Origin: Vulcanimicrobiota bacterium
GTDB taxonomy: Bacteria > Vulcanimicrobiota > Vulcanimicrobiia > Vulcanimicrobiales > Vulcanimicrobiaceae
DNA: 64,000 nucleotides
Direction: 5' to 3'
Assembly: GCA_003161435.1 (NCBI GenBank)
Contig: PMOS01000011.1
Location: 1-64,000 of the forward strand
Shown here: positions 1-8,808 of the stretch, piece by piece
Numbering within the stretch: the stretch's first letter is position 1
Layout: each line of letters opens with the position of its first letter
The notes under the pieces: generated by a model
What the model was told of the DNA's origin: nothing
Seen by the model: the letters and a program-made list of their open reading frames with translations, nothing else
Databases searched by the model: none
Translations under genes and position numbers: made by a program

Positions 1-81
1 AGGCTTTGGCCGACAACTTCCATGGGTTCGCTTACGTTACTGAGATAGGTCGATTTTCATCCACGAGGTTCACCCCCACAA

Positions 82-420
82 ATGTCAACCACCCCAGAAC
101 GCAAACCCGGAAGCGGGATGTCAGTCCGCGAGGCCGGTCAAAAAGGCGGCGAAACCGTCAAGAAAAAGTACGGCCCCGAATTCTACGAGATGATCGGGCG
201 CAAGGGCGGTCAGGCGACCAAGAAAGCCCACGGCCACGCCTTCTATGAAGCCATCGGTAAGAAGGGCGGCAAGAAGGGCGGCGAGGCGACGCGCGACCGC
301 TACGGCCCGGAGTTCTACGAGACGATCGGCCAAAAGGGCGGCCAGAAGGTCAAAGCCTTGATCGAACAAGGCAAGAAGGCCGCTGCTGAGGCTGCCGAGG
401 CGCAAAAGAAAGCTAGCTAG
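82..420 (+). CDS. KGG-repeat stress protein (YciG/Con-10-like)
   Basis: A 112-residue, very basic protein built from repeats of a KGG element followed by a segment ending in GPEFYE-x-IG. KGG occurs near residues 21, 41, 61, 65 and 85, and the repeat period is about 20. This is the layout of the KGG family (YciG, GsiB, fungal Con-10), hydrophilic proteins that accumulate in stress or desiccation. The C-terminus is an Ala/Lys/Glu-rich helix. An internal ATG at 118 (MSVREAGQKGG) is an alternative start, because the first 12 residues carry no repeat. A secreted-protein gene follows 4 nt after the stop. Family assignment is secure; cellular role is inferred. Confidence 0.85.
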   Translation: MSTTPERKPGSGMSVREAGQKGGETVKKKYGPEFYEMIGRKGGQATKKAHGHAFYEAIGKKGGKKGGEATRDRYGPEFYETIGQKGGQKVKALIEQGKKAAAEAAEAQKKAS

Positions 421-424
421 GAGG

Positions 425-1075
425 ATGCCCGGCTTTCGCCGGACGGCCGTCCTCGTGACGGCGTTCCTCCTCCTGAGCGTTGCTTGGGCGACCGCCGAGT
501 CCCCGCTGGCGCACGTGCTGCCGGCGGGCACGGCGGTCGTCTTTGTGACCGATGCTCCGCTGGACGCCGGGCGCCGTGAAGGCACCGTCGTCAACGTGCA
601 CCTGCGCGATCCGCTGGTGCTCGACGGCTCGACGCTGGCGGTGGCCGGCACGCGAGCCGAGTTGCTCGTGGGTGGGATCACCGCCCCCGACGGACATCGC
701 CGGCCGACCGTGTCGCTCGACCGCTTCAAGATCAGTGCGGGCTTGCTGCCCGTCAAAGCGATCCACCCGATCGTACCGCCGTTCCCAGCCGGCACCGTGA
801 TCGATGCGACCACGCTGGCCGACGTCGATCACATCGGTGAGCGCTATTCGATTCGCGTCCCGTTCCCGTTCGGTCTCTCGGGGGACCAGCCGGCCTCGGC
901 GTACACTCCGACGCCCGCGCGCACGGCGCCCGCACGAGCGCTCATGCGGCCGGGAGCCAAGGTGACCAGCCTGCCGACCCCCACGGTCGCGCCGACGGTC
1001 TTGCCGACCCCCGAAACGACCACCCTGCCGACCCCGGCACCCTCGACACTGCCGACGACCGCGCCCTCCCGCTAA
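425..1075 (+). CDS. exported hypothetical protein with LPTP-repeat tail
   Basis: A 216-residue protein with an N-terminal signal peptide (about residues 5-25, cleavage near WATA-ES). The middle is beta-rich and reads like one small extracytoplasmic domain. The tail (about residues 175-216) is low complexity, with repeated LPTP/LPTPAPST units rich in Pro and Thr, as in spacer or wall-associated tails. An AGGAGG sits almost against the ATG, which is too close for normal spacing, so a GTG about nine codons downstream is possible. I do not recognise the family. The two genes that follow also encode exported proteins on the same strand. Confidence 0.6.
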   Translation: MPGFRRTAVLVTAFLLLSVAWATAESPLAHVLPAGTAVVFVTDAPLDAGRREGTVVNVHLRDPLVLDGSTLAVAGTRAELLVGGITAPDGHRRPTVSLDRFKISAGLLPVKAIHPIVPPFPAGTVIDATTLADVDHIGERYSIRVPFPFGLSGDQPASAYTPTPARTAPARALMRPGAKVTSLPTPTVAPTVLPTPETTTLPTPAPSTLPTTAPSR

Positions 1076-1111
1076 CGAAGAAACGGCGCGGCGGCCACGA
1101 ACGGCCTCGCC

Positions 1112-1837
1112 ATGATGCGTCGTCCTTCGAATCTCCTTTTCGTGCTCGCGCTGGGGTGCGCTGCGTTCGCCGCACGCCCGGTCGCCGCGCAGATGAACAT
1201 GGCGAGTCCGGCGCCCGCACCGACGGCGGCACCGGCGCCGAGCGCGGCCGAGGCGGCGTTCCTCGCCAAGATCATGCGCGATCTGCCGAAGCGCTATCCG
1301 AGCACGCAGAGCGCGGTACGCGCCGGCTACGTGCGGTTCACCAACGAGGACAAGACGGGCGCGATCAGCTACGTCAACATCAAGGCCTGGAACACGACCG
1401 ATCCCGACGTGCCCGCGCAGCTCTGGTACGACGTCAACGGACGTTTGATCGGCGCGGACTTCAGCGTTCGCCGCGATCCCGCCGCCTCGCCGGCGCCGCC
1501 GTCGCTGTTCGGGATCGACCCGAAGCGCTTCTACACGGTCGGCGCGCACATCCATTACGTCACGTGCAACAAGACGAGCGGGAAGTGCGTCTACGGCAAA
1601 GCCGTCGGTGCCGCGAAGTACGCCGCGATCGGCGACGTCGAGCACCCGACGGCCGACGGCCTGGTCAAAGCGGGAGCGGTGACCGATCCCGCCAGCGTGA
1701 GCGCCGTCTTTCTCTATCCGGCGATTTACGACGTCTCGGTTTGGGTCGTCCCCAACCCGCTGGGACAGTTCGCCGACATGAACCCCAACGTCACGCCGAG
1801 CGCGCACGCGGGCCGTGGCGAAGACGACCCGATGTAA
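1112..1837 (+). CDS. exported hypothetical protein
   Basis: A 241-residue protein beginning MMRRPSNLL with a typical signal peptide that ends near ARPVAAQ (residue 27). An Ala/Pro-rich linker follows, then a globular domain from about residue 45. Two Cys (about residues 154 and 160, in HYVTCNKTSGKC) could form a disulfide. The domain contains HIHYVTC and VEHPTADGLV segments and ends in an Asp/Glu tail. I know of no named family. The gene is followed at once by another exported hypothetical, so the two are probably cotranscribed. Confidence 0.6.
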   Translation: MMRRPSNLLFVLALGCAAFAARPVAAQMNMASPAPAPTAAPAPSAAEAAFLAKIMRDLPKRYPSTQSAVRAGYVRFTNEDKTGAISYVNIKAWNTTDPDVPAQLWYDVNGRLIGADFSVRRDPAASPAPPSLFGIDPKRFYTVGAHIHYVTCNKTSGKCVYGKAVGAAKYAAIGDVEHPTADGLVKAGAVTDPASVSAVFLYPAIYDVSVWVVPNPLGQFADMNPNVTPSAHAGRGEDDPM

Positions 1838-1844
1838 CGCTGCG

Positions 1845-2636
1845 ATGAGGTTGCACACGACGGCCTGCGCCACGCTGGCGGCGCTCGGCATGCTGACGGC
1901 ACAGGCCCCGGCACCGTCGCAAACGTCGTTGCCGGAGATCGGGCACACGCGCGCCAAAGGATTCTGCACGACCGTGCGCGACAACGTCGCGCCGTCGCTG
2001 CTCGGCTTGATGAAGACCGACGATCTCATCGGCGCGAGCCACCGCGCGCTGCTCAAGGCCGCGCACGACCAAACGGCCGGTTCGCCCGAGTCGATGGAGC
2101 TGGACCAGCTCTACCTCCATAAGGTCGTCGCTGCAATGGCGCACAACCTCGGCGTGGTCAAGAAGATTCTCGCCGACGAGAAACGCTTTCCGAAGACTCC
2201 GTCGAGCGACGACGATCGCTTCGCGCTGCTGCTCAAGGCGCAGCTTCAGGCCGCCGCGGATCGCCAGAACGATGCTCTCAACCATCTCAACGGGATACTC
2301 GAAACCGAGGCGATGGGTTCGATGCGCAAAGACATCCCGTCCGCGATGCAAGACTCGCTGGCCCAGGCGGGCGGCCCCGCTCCGGCCGGCGCGCCCGGTG
2401 GCTTTTTCGATTCGTCATCGGTCCCCGGCGCGAAGCCGCTGCCGCTCGGCGCGAGCGGTGCGATCGCGCCGTCGCACACGATCGGGCACACGGTATGGGA
2501 CCGGCTCGCCGCCGACGTCGAAGTGCAGCAAACCCGCATCGCTCAGGCCGAGCAAATCCTCACGCCGACCGTCATTGCCGCCGCAACCGGCTGCCGCGAC
2601 GACGTGCCATCACCCCCACCGGCGGCGTCGCCCTAA
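1845..2636 (+). CDS. exported hypothetical protein
   Basis: A 263-residue protein. I prefer the ATG at 1845, eight bases past the previous stop, over an in-frame GTG at 1815, because it gives a compact signal peptide (MRLHTTACATLAALGMLTAQA). The mature part is largely helical with several conserved-looking acidic helices (SMELDQLYLHKVVAAMAHNL). It has a Gly/Pro/Ala linker around residues 175-205 and a final helix before a Pro-rich end. Helical periplasmic or envelope protein is the most that can be said. Confidence 0.55.
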   Translation: MRLHTTACATLAALGMLTAQAPAPSQTSLPEIGHTRAKGFCTTVRDNVAPSLLGLMKTDDLIGASHRALLKAAHDQTAGSPESMELDQLYLHKVVAAMAHNLGVVKKILADEKRFPKTPSSDDDRFALLLKAQLQAAADRQNDALNHLNGILETEAMGSMRKDIPSAMQDSLAQAGGPAPAGAPGGFFDSSSVPGAKPLPLGASGAIAPSHTIGHTVWDRLAADVEVQQTRIAQAEQILTPTVIAAATGCRDDVPSPPPAASP

Positions 2637-2643
2637 ACCTCGC

Positions 2644-3420
2644 GTGGAGTTTCCACCGATTCCGGTCGGGACGGTCTTCGTCGTGCCGATCGGCTCCGCG
2701 CGGATCCTCGGCGCGGTTCACGCGGCCGGCGGCGATCGTATCTTTTGCACGATGCTCGGCCCGCCGATGGCCGCCGGGTGGGAACCGGAATACGAGATCC
2801 GCGGCGTGGTCGAGGACCTGGCGCTGCGCGACGGGTCGTGGGAGATCCGCGAGACACAGGCCGATTTCGAGCCCGCGCCACTGCCGCGGTTCGCGACGCG
2901 CGATGAGAACGATCGACAGATGCTGGCAACGCTCGACCCTGCGTTGCTGCAGGTCGCCGAGATCGCCGTCGCCGAGACGGACGACGAGCGCGCAGAGTGG
3001 GAACGTTCGCCGCGTTGGGTCGGCACGGAGATCGTCACCTTCGAACGCTCGCTCGCCATCACGATGAACGTCGCCGCGCCGGAGCTCGAGCAGCAGACGC
3101 ACGATGCGGCCGATCACGACAGCCGGCTCGTGGTCGCGATGACGCGCGCGCGGGCGAAGGACCTCAGCCGTCAAGTGCCGGTGACGCACCTGTTGATCTT
3201 CAACGACCGCCGCGCCGCGCGGCGGGCCGCCGACGAAGCGCGCCGGCTCGGCCTCGCGCCGTCGCTCGACGCTCCGTGGTACCGCCCCCAAGCGAGGCTG
3301 GAGGTCAACACCGATTCGCTCGCGGCGTACCCGAACGTGCGCGAGCAGATCCGCCGCATCCATGCGTTCGCCGAACGGTTCGGCGCCGAATACGACGGCT
3401 TCGAGATGCCCGTCCCGTGA
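2644..3420 (+). CDS. two-domain protein, Imm26-like N-terminus and RraB-like C-terminus
   Basis: A 258-residue soluble protein read from a GTG seven bases after the preceding stop. The N-terminal half (IPVGTVFVVPIGSARILGAV) has the beta-strand opening of Imm26-type immunity domains. The last 80 residues (LLIFNDRRAARRAADEARRLG, a conserved Trp-Tyr, then GAEYDGFEMP) match the ferredoxin-like RraB fold, whose members end in a GGEYDGW-type motif. RraB proper modulates RNase E; relatives occur as immunity proteins of polymorphic toxins. No toxin gene is visible beside it. The codons are as GC-rich as the neighbours. Domain assignments are by eye, so treat them as likely rather than proven. Confidence 0.45.
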   Translation: MEFPPIPVGTVFVVPIGSARILGAVHAAGGDRIFCTMLGPPMAAGWEPEYEIRGVVEDLALRDGSWEIRETQADFEPAPLPRFATRDENDRQMLATLDPALLQVAEIAVAETDDERAEWERSPRWVGTEIVTFERSLAITMNVAAPELEQQTHDAADHDSRLVVAMTRARAKDLSRQVPVTHLLIFNDRRAARRAADEARRLGLAPSLDAPWYRPQARLEVNTDSLAAYPNVREQIRRIHAFAERFGAEYDGFEMPVP

Positions 3421-3715
3421 GCTGTGTGGAGGATGCTGCATCAACGCGCCCCCCCAGACCGCTGACCGCCCCCCGGGTGTGGGCGCGCGTTGCGCGCGCG
3501 GGGGCAGCCAGCGGCCAAGCGTCTCACGCTCGGGCTCGCCGTCGGCGTGCTGAGAGGCTGAGCTTCGCAGTCGCTCGACGGCGCACCGTATGAGCGCGGA
3601 CGTTCGCGCCGGTGCCCGAGGAGCGGAATTGGCGCGCCTGTCCACTCTGCCCGAAGCCCGGCTTGGAGAGGATCATGGCGTGACATTCGTACGGCGGCTA
3701 GAGGGCCGTTTGACC
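3421..3715. other. intergenic region, no gene found
   Basis: About 295 bases between the Imm26/RraB-like gene and the convergent LuxR gene. It has GC-rich runs (CCCCCCC, GCGCGCG), but no reading frame with a convincing start and no hairpin followed by a T-run that I can support. Confidence 0.4.
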
Positions 3716-5260
3716 TTATCTAAAGGCGACGCCGCGTGCGACGGCGATCGCCGACAAGTCGCCGCGCGTCCTTGCATCGAGGATGCGCAGCAACTCCCGA
3801 ACGGTGTTGCGAGCCGTGAAGAACGAGACGCCGCACACCGACGCGATCTCCTTATTGGTCTTCCCTTCGCTCACGAGCCGTAGCACCGTCGTCTGACGAT
3901 CGCTCAGACGCATCGCCAAGCGGCTGCGTGCAATATTTTGCTTCACCCAGTACGCGTCGTCGGCATCGTGCAGCGTACTCGACACGAGGTCGAAGTAGCG
4001 TTCGTCGCCGGTAAGGGCGGCCAGCCGATACGCGACAATCGCGGCACGGCGATGAAACCCGTGTCCCTGGAACCGCGCCAACGCCTGCTTGTAGTTCGCT
4101 TCCGCGTGCGCACGCTCTCCACGCGACTCCTCGAGCTGCCCCTGCACCAGAAGCCGCGTCGTTTCCAGCCTTGCTTCATCCGGATTTCCCAGGCGCCCCG
4201 GTACCACGGTTTGGGCGTAGTACGTCAAGAGCGCGGCCGCGTCTTCGGGATTTCCGCCGTGGACGAACTCCTCGGCAAGTGTCAGCGACAGCGAAGGCTC
4301 ATCGAGCAGCCGCCCGTCTCGGGCCAGACGATCGTAGGCGGCGCGCGCGCGGGTCAGAAAGTACGCGTGCGCACCGCTTTCCCCGTAGCGCCCAAGCCGC
4401 GCCGCCAGCCGGCACCACGCGATAATGCGACACGACTCCGACGGCGACACGTCTTCGGCGAGGGTGGCCCACTGCACGGACGCAGCGAGCTCACCGCGCA
4501 TCTCCGTCGCAAATGATGCTTCGAGCGCAAACCAGTAGCGCCATACGGCGACGCCGCTGACTGTCCAATCGAATCGCAACGCGCGTTCTCGGATCTCCGG
4601 CCAAAGATCGAGCCGCGGGAGCTCACCGCAGAGGAACGCGAGGCCGTACAGTGCCTTGGATTCAACGAACCGATCGTATCGCCGACAGCGGTCGATACAG
4701 CGCAGCGCCGCGCGAAATCGCTCGACGGCCACCGGAAACTCTTCTCGCGCGAGCGCGATCCAGCCGGAGTACTCCAACGCTCGTGCGTAGATGATGTCCG
4801 CCGTCGACGGAACTTCATCGAGCAACCGCTGCGCCTCGTCGAGGCGCTTCAACCGGTAAAGCGCTTGCGCATGGAAGACGCGGAGTTCCGCCTGCACGGT
4901 CGGATGAGCGTCCGCCGCGGCCACTTGCGCACGAGCGAGGATATCTAATCCCGGTTTGATCTGACCGAGCGCAACGTAGGCGGCTCCAAGCAACAGTTGC
5001 GCCGTCAGATACTCGTCAAGCGGACGATCCGAAAGACGAAGGTTCCGCACCGTCTCGAGCGCCTGGTCCTGCCGGTTGAGCGCGAGCAGCGAGCGCGCGC
5101 GCAGGAACGTAACCTCGGTGGCATCCTCGGCGGACCGTGCTCGAAACTCTTCCGCAAGAGCGATGCAGGCCTCAAACTCGCCGTTAAAATACGCATCCCG
5201 CACCCCGGAGAGTGTGACGCGCTGACCGGTTTCCCTAACGATTCGCACCCTGCGCCTCAC
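3716..5260 (-). CDS. LuxR-type transcription regulator with TPR-like helical repeats
   Basis: A 514-residue protein. Residues 15-440 are helical repeats of TPR type (for example LLLGAAYVALGQIKPGLDILARAQ and ALEYSGWIALAREEFPVAVERFRAAL). The C-terminus, about residues 450-510, is a GerE/LuxR helix-turn-helix (LSDRQTTVLRLVSEGKTNKEIA, then VSFFTARNTVRELL). There is no N-terminal ATPase or receiver domain. TPR plus HTH suggests activity controlled by a bound peptide or protein. The start is a GTG beside a long palindrome; a second in-frame GTG lies about 19 codons downstream. A small exported peptide gene lies 75 bases upstream on the same strand. DNA-binding class is secure; ligand unknown. Confidence 0.8.
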   Translation of the reverse strand: MRRRVRIVRETGQRVTLSGVRDAYFNGEFEACIALAEEFRARSAEDATEVTFLRARSLLALNRQDQALETVRNLRLSDRPLDEYLTAQLLLGAAYVALGQIKPGLDILARAQVAAADAHPTVQAELRVFHAQALYRLKRLDEAQRLLDEVPSTADIIYARALEYSGWIALAREEFPVAVERFRAALRCIDRCRRYDRFVESKALYGLAFLCGELPRLDLWPEIRERALRFDWTVSGVAVWRYWFALEASFATEMRGELAASVQWATLAEDVSPSESCRIIAWCRLAARLGRYGESGAHAYFLTRARAAYDRLARDGRLLDEPSLSLTLAEEFVHGGNPEDAAALLTYYAQTVVPGRLGNPDEARLETTRLLVQGQLEESRGERAHAEANYKQALARFQGHGFHRRAAIVAYRLAALTGDERYFDLVSSTLHDADDAYWVKQNIARSRLAMRLSDRQTTVLRLVSEGKTNKEIASVCGVSFFTARNTVRELLRILDARTRGDLSAIAVARGVAFR

Positions 5261-5261
5261 A

Positions 5262-5316
5262 CCGAAGACGATCGCGTAAAGGGCGTTGATACGTCCTTTA
5301 CGCGATCCTTCTTCGG
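5262..5316. promoter_or_regulatory. long near-perfect palindrome upstream of the LuxR-type gene
   Basis: The core arms GATCGCGTAAAGG (5270-5282) and CCTTTACGCGATC (5295-5307) are perfect complements. Pairing continues inward (CGT/ACG, four-base loop TGAT) and outward (CCGAAG/CTTCGG with one bulge). It lies between the stop of the peptide gene (5336) and the LuxR-type start (5260), with no T-run after it. It may be an operator for the regulator, an mRNA hairpin setting relative expression of the two genes, or both. Confidence 0.6.
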
Positions 5317-5335
5317 CGCGCCGGGCGCGCCTGCG

Positions 5336-5488
5336 TTAGAGGCCGGTGGGCGGAATCGCGTCCATCGGCGCGACACTTCTCGGAGGACTCTTGGATGCGG
5401 CGCCTGTGGCCGCCGTGTTCTTGGATGCGGATCCTACGCCGAGGAGCCCGATGGCGACGGCGATGGCTATTGCGATGATATGAGACAT
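5336..5488 (-). CDS. small exported peptide, 50 residues
   Basis: Starts MSHIIAIAIAVAIGLLGVGSAS and has one hydrophobic segment (residues 3-20) followed by a plausible signal-peptidase site (GSA-SK). The Ser/Thr/Pro/Ala-rich remainder ends in MDAIPPTGL. A GAGAGG ribosome-binding site lies about 10 bases upstream of the ATG. It has no Cys, so it is not a lipoprotein. It sits directly upstream of the TPR-LuxR regulator on the same strand and could be the precursor of a signalling peptide for it. That role is inference from arrangement only. Confidence 0.5.
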   Translation of the reverse strand: MSHIIAIAIAVAIGLLGVGSASKNTAATGAASKSPPRSVAPMDAIPPTGL

Positions 5489-5517
5489 TTGGACACACCC
5501 TCTCGTGGCGAGCTGCA

Positions 5518-5544
5518 GTGACCCGGGTCGATGGCCCGGGTCAC
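5518..5544. other. perfect hairpin between rpoD and the small peptide gene
   Basis: GTGACCCGGG and CCCGGGTCAC pair perfectly around a seven-base loop. It lies about 30 bases upstream of the peptide ATG and has no T-run on either side, so a terminator is not clear. It may be an operator or a 5-prime leader structure of the peptide mRNA. Confidence 0.45.
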
Positions 5545-5681
5545 GATGGCCCCGATCGCCAAGATCGGCCGCCTGCCCCAAGGAACGGCCCGGTCCATGC
5601 TTCTTGGGCGCGGCGCGCCCGCGTCCTCGCCAAGGCGCGCCAACGGCGCGGAGCGGAGGCCCGACGGCTTCAAAGCGGCTG

Positions 5682-5715
5682 AACGAAAGCGGCCCGCACT
5701 TGGCGGGCCGCTCGT
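5682..5715 (-). terminator. rho-independent terminator of rpoD
   Basis: Read on the minus strand immediately after the rpoD stop: a GCGGCCCGC stem, five-base loop, GCGGGCCGC, then TTTCGTT. The outer bases AACGA/TCGTT can extend the stem. Position and structure fit an intrinsic terminator for the dnaG-rpoD operon. Confidence 0.7.
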
Positions 5716-6885
<1,170 letters not shown>

Positions 6886-6913
6886 GCTGTTGTTCACCCC
6901 CTTTCCGGCGGGT

Positions 6914-8680
6914 CTATCCTTTCAATTCGGCGGCAAGTGCCGCATGTTCTGCGCGGAGGTCGCTCGGGACCGGCTGACTGGCCTCGATGAGGCGGGTCAT
7001 CTCCCGATCGAGCTCGCGATAGCGGTGCTCGGCGTCGTCACGCGCGAAGCGCTCGACGACGCGATCGAGCTTTGCTCGGCGCTCTTCGGTATCGGCGAAA
7101 ACCACCACTCCCGATACCGAAGCGAGCGTGGCAGTCGCGTCTTCATCTCCTGCAAACACGGCCCGGACATCCGACGGTTGCACCAGCGAGCGAGCGTGCG
7201 AACGCAGCGTCTCCCAGACGTGCCGGAGACGGAGGTTGTCGAAACGCTCGGGCGGGATGCGGTCGGCGTATTCGGCCAGGAGCGAGGGTTCGTCGAGGAC
7301 GATCGACACGACCTCGCGCTCGAACGACGGCCGTTCCATGGCGCCGGGCACGAAGTGCCGCGACGCGTTGCGCTCGGCGCCGCGCGGCGCGAAGTGCAGC
7401 GGGTTGAGCATCATCCGCGCCCGCCGGAGATCGTCGGGCGAAAGGTCGAGGCGCTGAGCGACGTAGACGCGCCACCGATCCCACTCTTGTTGCGGCGCCA
7501 GCCGGCGGATCGTCTCCTCGGCCCAGCCGGCGAATGCGCCCGGCGCGATGCGACCGCTCTGCCGGTCGATCTCGGCATCGATCTTGACCTGGGTCGCCGA
7601 GATGGGATCGGCCAGCAGCGCGCGGAACGCGTCGGCACCGTTGCGGCGCACGAAGTCATCGGGATCTTTGCCGTCGGGGATCCGCAGAGCCCAGGCCGCG
7701 ACCCCTTCGGCGGTGAGCGTCTCGATCGACTTGAGCGCTGCGTCGACGCCCGCGGTATCGGCGTCGAAGCACAGGATCGCGCGCGAGGCGGCCTTGCGCA
7801 GCTCCCTGGCTTGATCGGGCGTGAACGCGGTTCCGAGCGCCGCGACCGCGTTGGTGAAACCGGCTTGGTGCAGCGCGATGCAGTCGAGGTAGCCCTCGAC
7901 GACGATGACGCTGTCCTCTTTCGCCGCTGCCCGCCGCGCGACGTTGAGCGCGTACAGATACCGCCCCTTGGTGTACACCGGCGTCGTCGACGTGTTGAGG
8001 TACTTCGGCTCTTGATCGCCGAGCGCGCGGCCGCCGAACGCTATCGTCTCGCCGGTCGTCGCGAAGGTCGGAATCATCAGGCGCTCGCGGTAGAAGCTGC
8101 GATAGCCGCCACGGTCGTTGGGCCGGATCAGCCCGGCCTTGACCGCGATCTCCGCCGCGACGTCGTTGCGGTACAGCTCGTCGACCAGCGCGTCCCAACT
8201 CGGCGGCGCGTAACCCAGCGCGAACGCTGCGATCGTCGCGTCGGTAATGCCGCGGTTCGCGCAATACTCCTTGGCCGCGGCGCCCTCGCGCGGATCGAGC
8301 AGCGTGCGGTGGAAGAACGCGCGGGCGACGTCGTTGGCGTGGTAGATCGACTCTTTCTCGCTGCGCACCCGCGCCGCGCGCGGATCTTCGTCCTCGAGCT
8401 CGACGCCGTAGCGTTTTCCCAGCATGCGCAGCGCGTCGGTGAAGCCGATGTTCTCTTGCTTCTGCACGAAGGTGAGCACGTCGCCGCCCACCCCGCAACC
8501 GAAGCACTTGAAAAAGCCCTGATCGGGATGCACGTGGAACGACGGCGACTTCTCGCCGTGGAACGGGCACAGACCGACCAAGTCGTTCCCGCGCTTGCGC
8601 AGCTGAACGTACGTTCCGATCACCTCGCCGATATCGGCGCGCGCGAGAATCTCTCGCTTCACACCATCGTCGATCCGCAC
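6914..8680 (-). CDS. dnaG: DNA primase DnaG
   Basis: A 588-residue primase that makes RNA primers at the replication fork. The CHC2 zinc finger is complete: Cys38, His41, then Cys59 and Cys62 (CPFHGEK and FKCFGCG). The TOPRIM core follows, with VIVVEGYLD for the catalytic Glu and LCFDADTAG for the metal-binding Asp pair. [15 protein letters not shown] closes the catalytic region. The C-terminal 150 residues form the helical helicase-interaction domain. Start is GTG. Directly upstream lies a REP-like repeat and then the prolyl oligopeptidase gene on the same strand, so the dnaG promoter should lie in or near that repeat. Confidence 0.96.
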   Translation of the reverse strand: MRIDDGVKREILARADIGEVIGTYVQLRKRGNDLVGLCPFHGEKSPSFHVHPDQGFFKCFGCGVGGDVLTFVQKQENIGFTDALRMLGKRYGVELEDEDPRAARVRSEKESIYHANDVARAFFHRTLLDPREGAAAKEYCANRGITDATIAAFALGYAPPSWDALVDELYRNDVAAEIAVKAGLIRPNDRGGYRSFYRERLMIPTFATTGETIAFGGRALGDQEPKYLNTSTTPVYTKGRYLYALNVARRAAAKEDSVIVVEGYLDCIALHQAGFTNAVAALGTAFTPDQARELRKAASRAILCFDADTAGVDAALKSIETLTAEGVAAWALRIPDGKDPDDFVRRNGADAFRALLADPISATQVKIDAEIDRQSGRIAPGAFAGWAEETIRRLAPQQEWDRWRVYVAQRLDLSPDDLRRARMMLNPLHFAPRGAERNASRHFVPGAMERPSFEREVVSIVLDEPSLLAEYADRIPPERFDNLRLRHVWETLRSHARSLVQPSDVRAVFAGDEDATATLASVSGVVVFADTEERRAKLDRVVERFARDDAEHRYRELDREMTRLIEASQPVPSDLRAEHAALAAELKG

Positions 8681-8724
8681 CCGGCACCGTTCGACAGACC
8701 CGCTCGTCGCTCCGCCGTAACGCT

Positions 8725-8808
8725 GTCATGCCGAGCCCGTCGAAGCATGGCCGAAGCGCGAGGCGCGATTTCGGTACGGGCGTCGCCCTTCGACGGGCTC
8801 AGGGTGAC
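8725..8808. repeat. REP-like palindromic element, copy 1
   Basis: The left arm 8725-8745 and the inverted right arm 8788-8808 both read, outside to inside, GTCAnnCnGAGCCCGTCGAAG; 18 of 21 positions agree. The sequence resembles the widespread GTCATCCTGAGC-GTCGAAGG intergenic repeat. The right arm carries the last two sense codons and the TGA stop of the prolyl oligopeptidase gene. A related copy lies at 58325-58383. Confidence 0.7.

Noticed and set aside
413..2056. Long open frame on the minus strand opposite the exported hypothetical genes
   Set aside because: The translation is Arg/Val/Asp-rich with no hydrophobic core and mirrors the high-GC plus-strand codons; the plus-strand genes have signal peptides and proper spacing.
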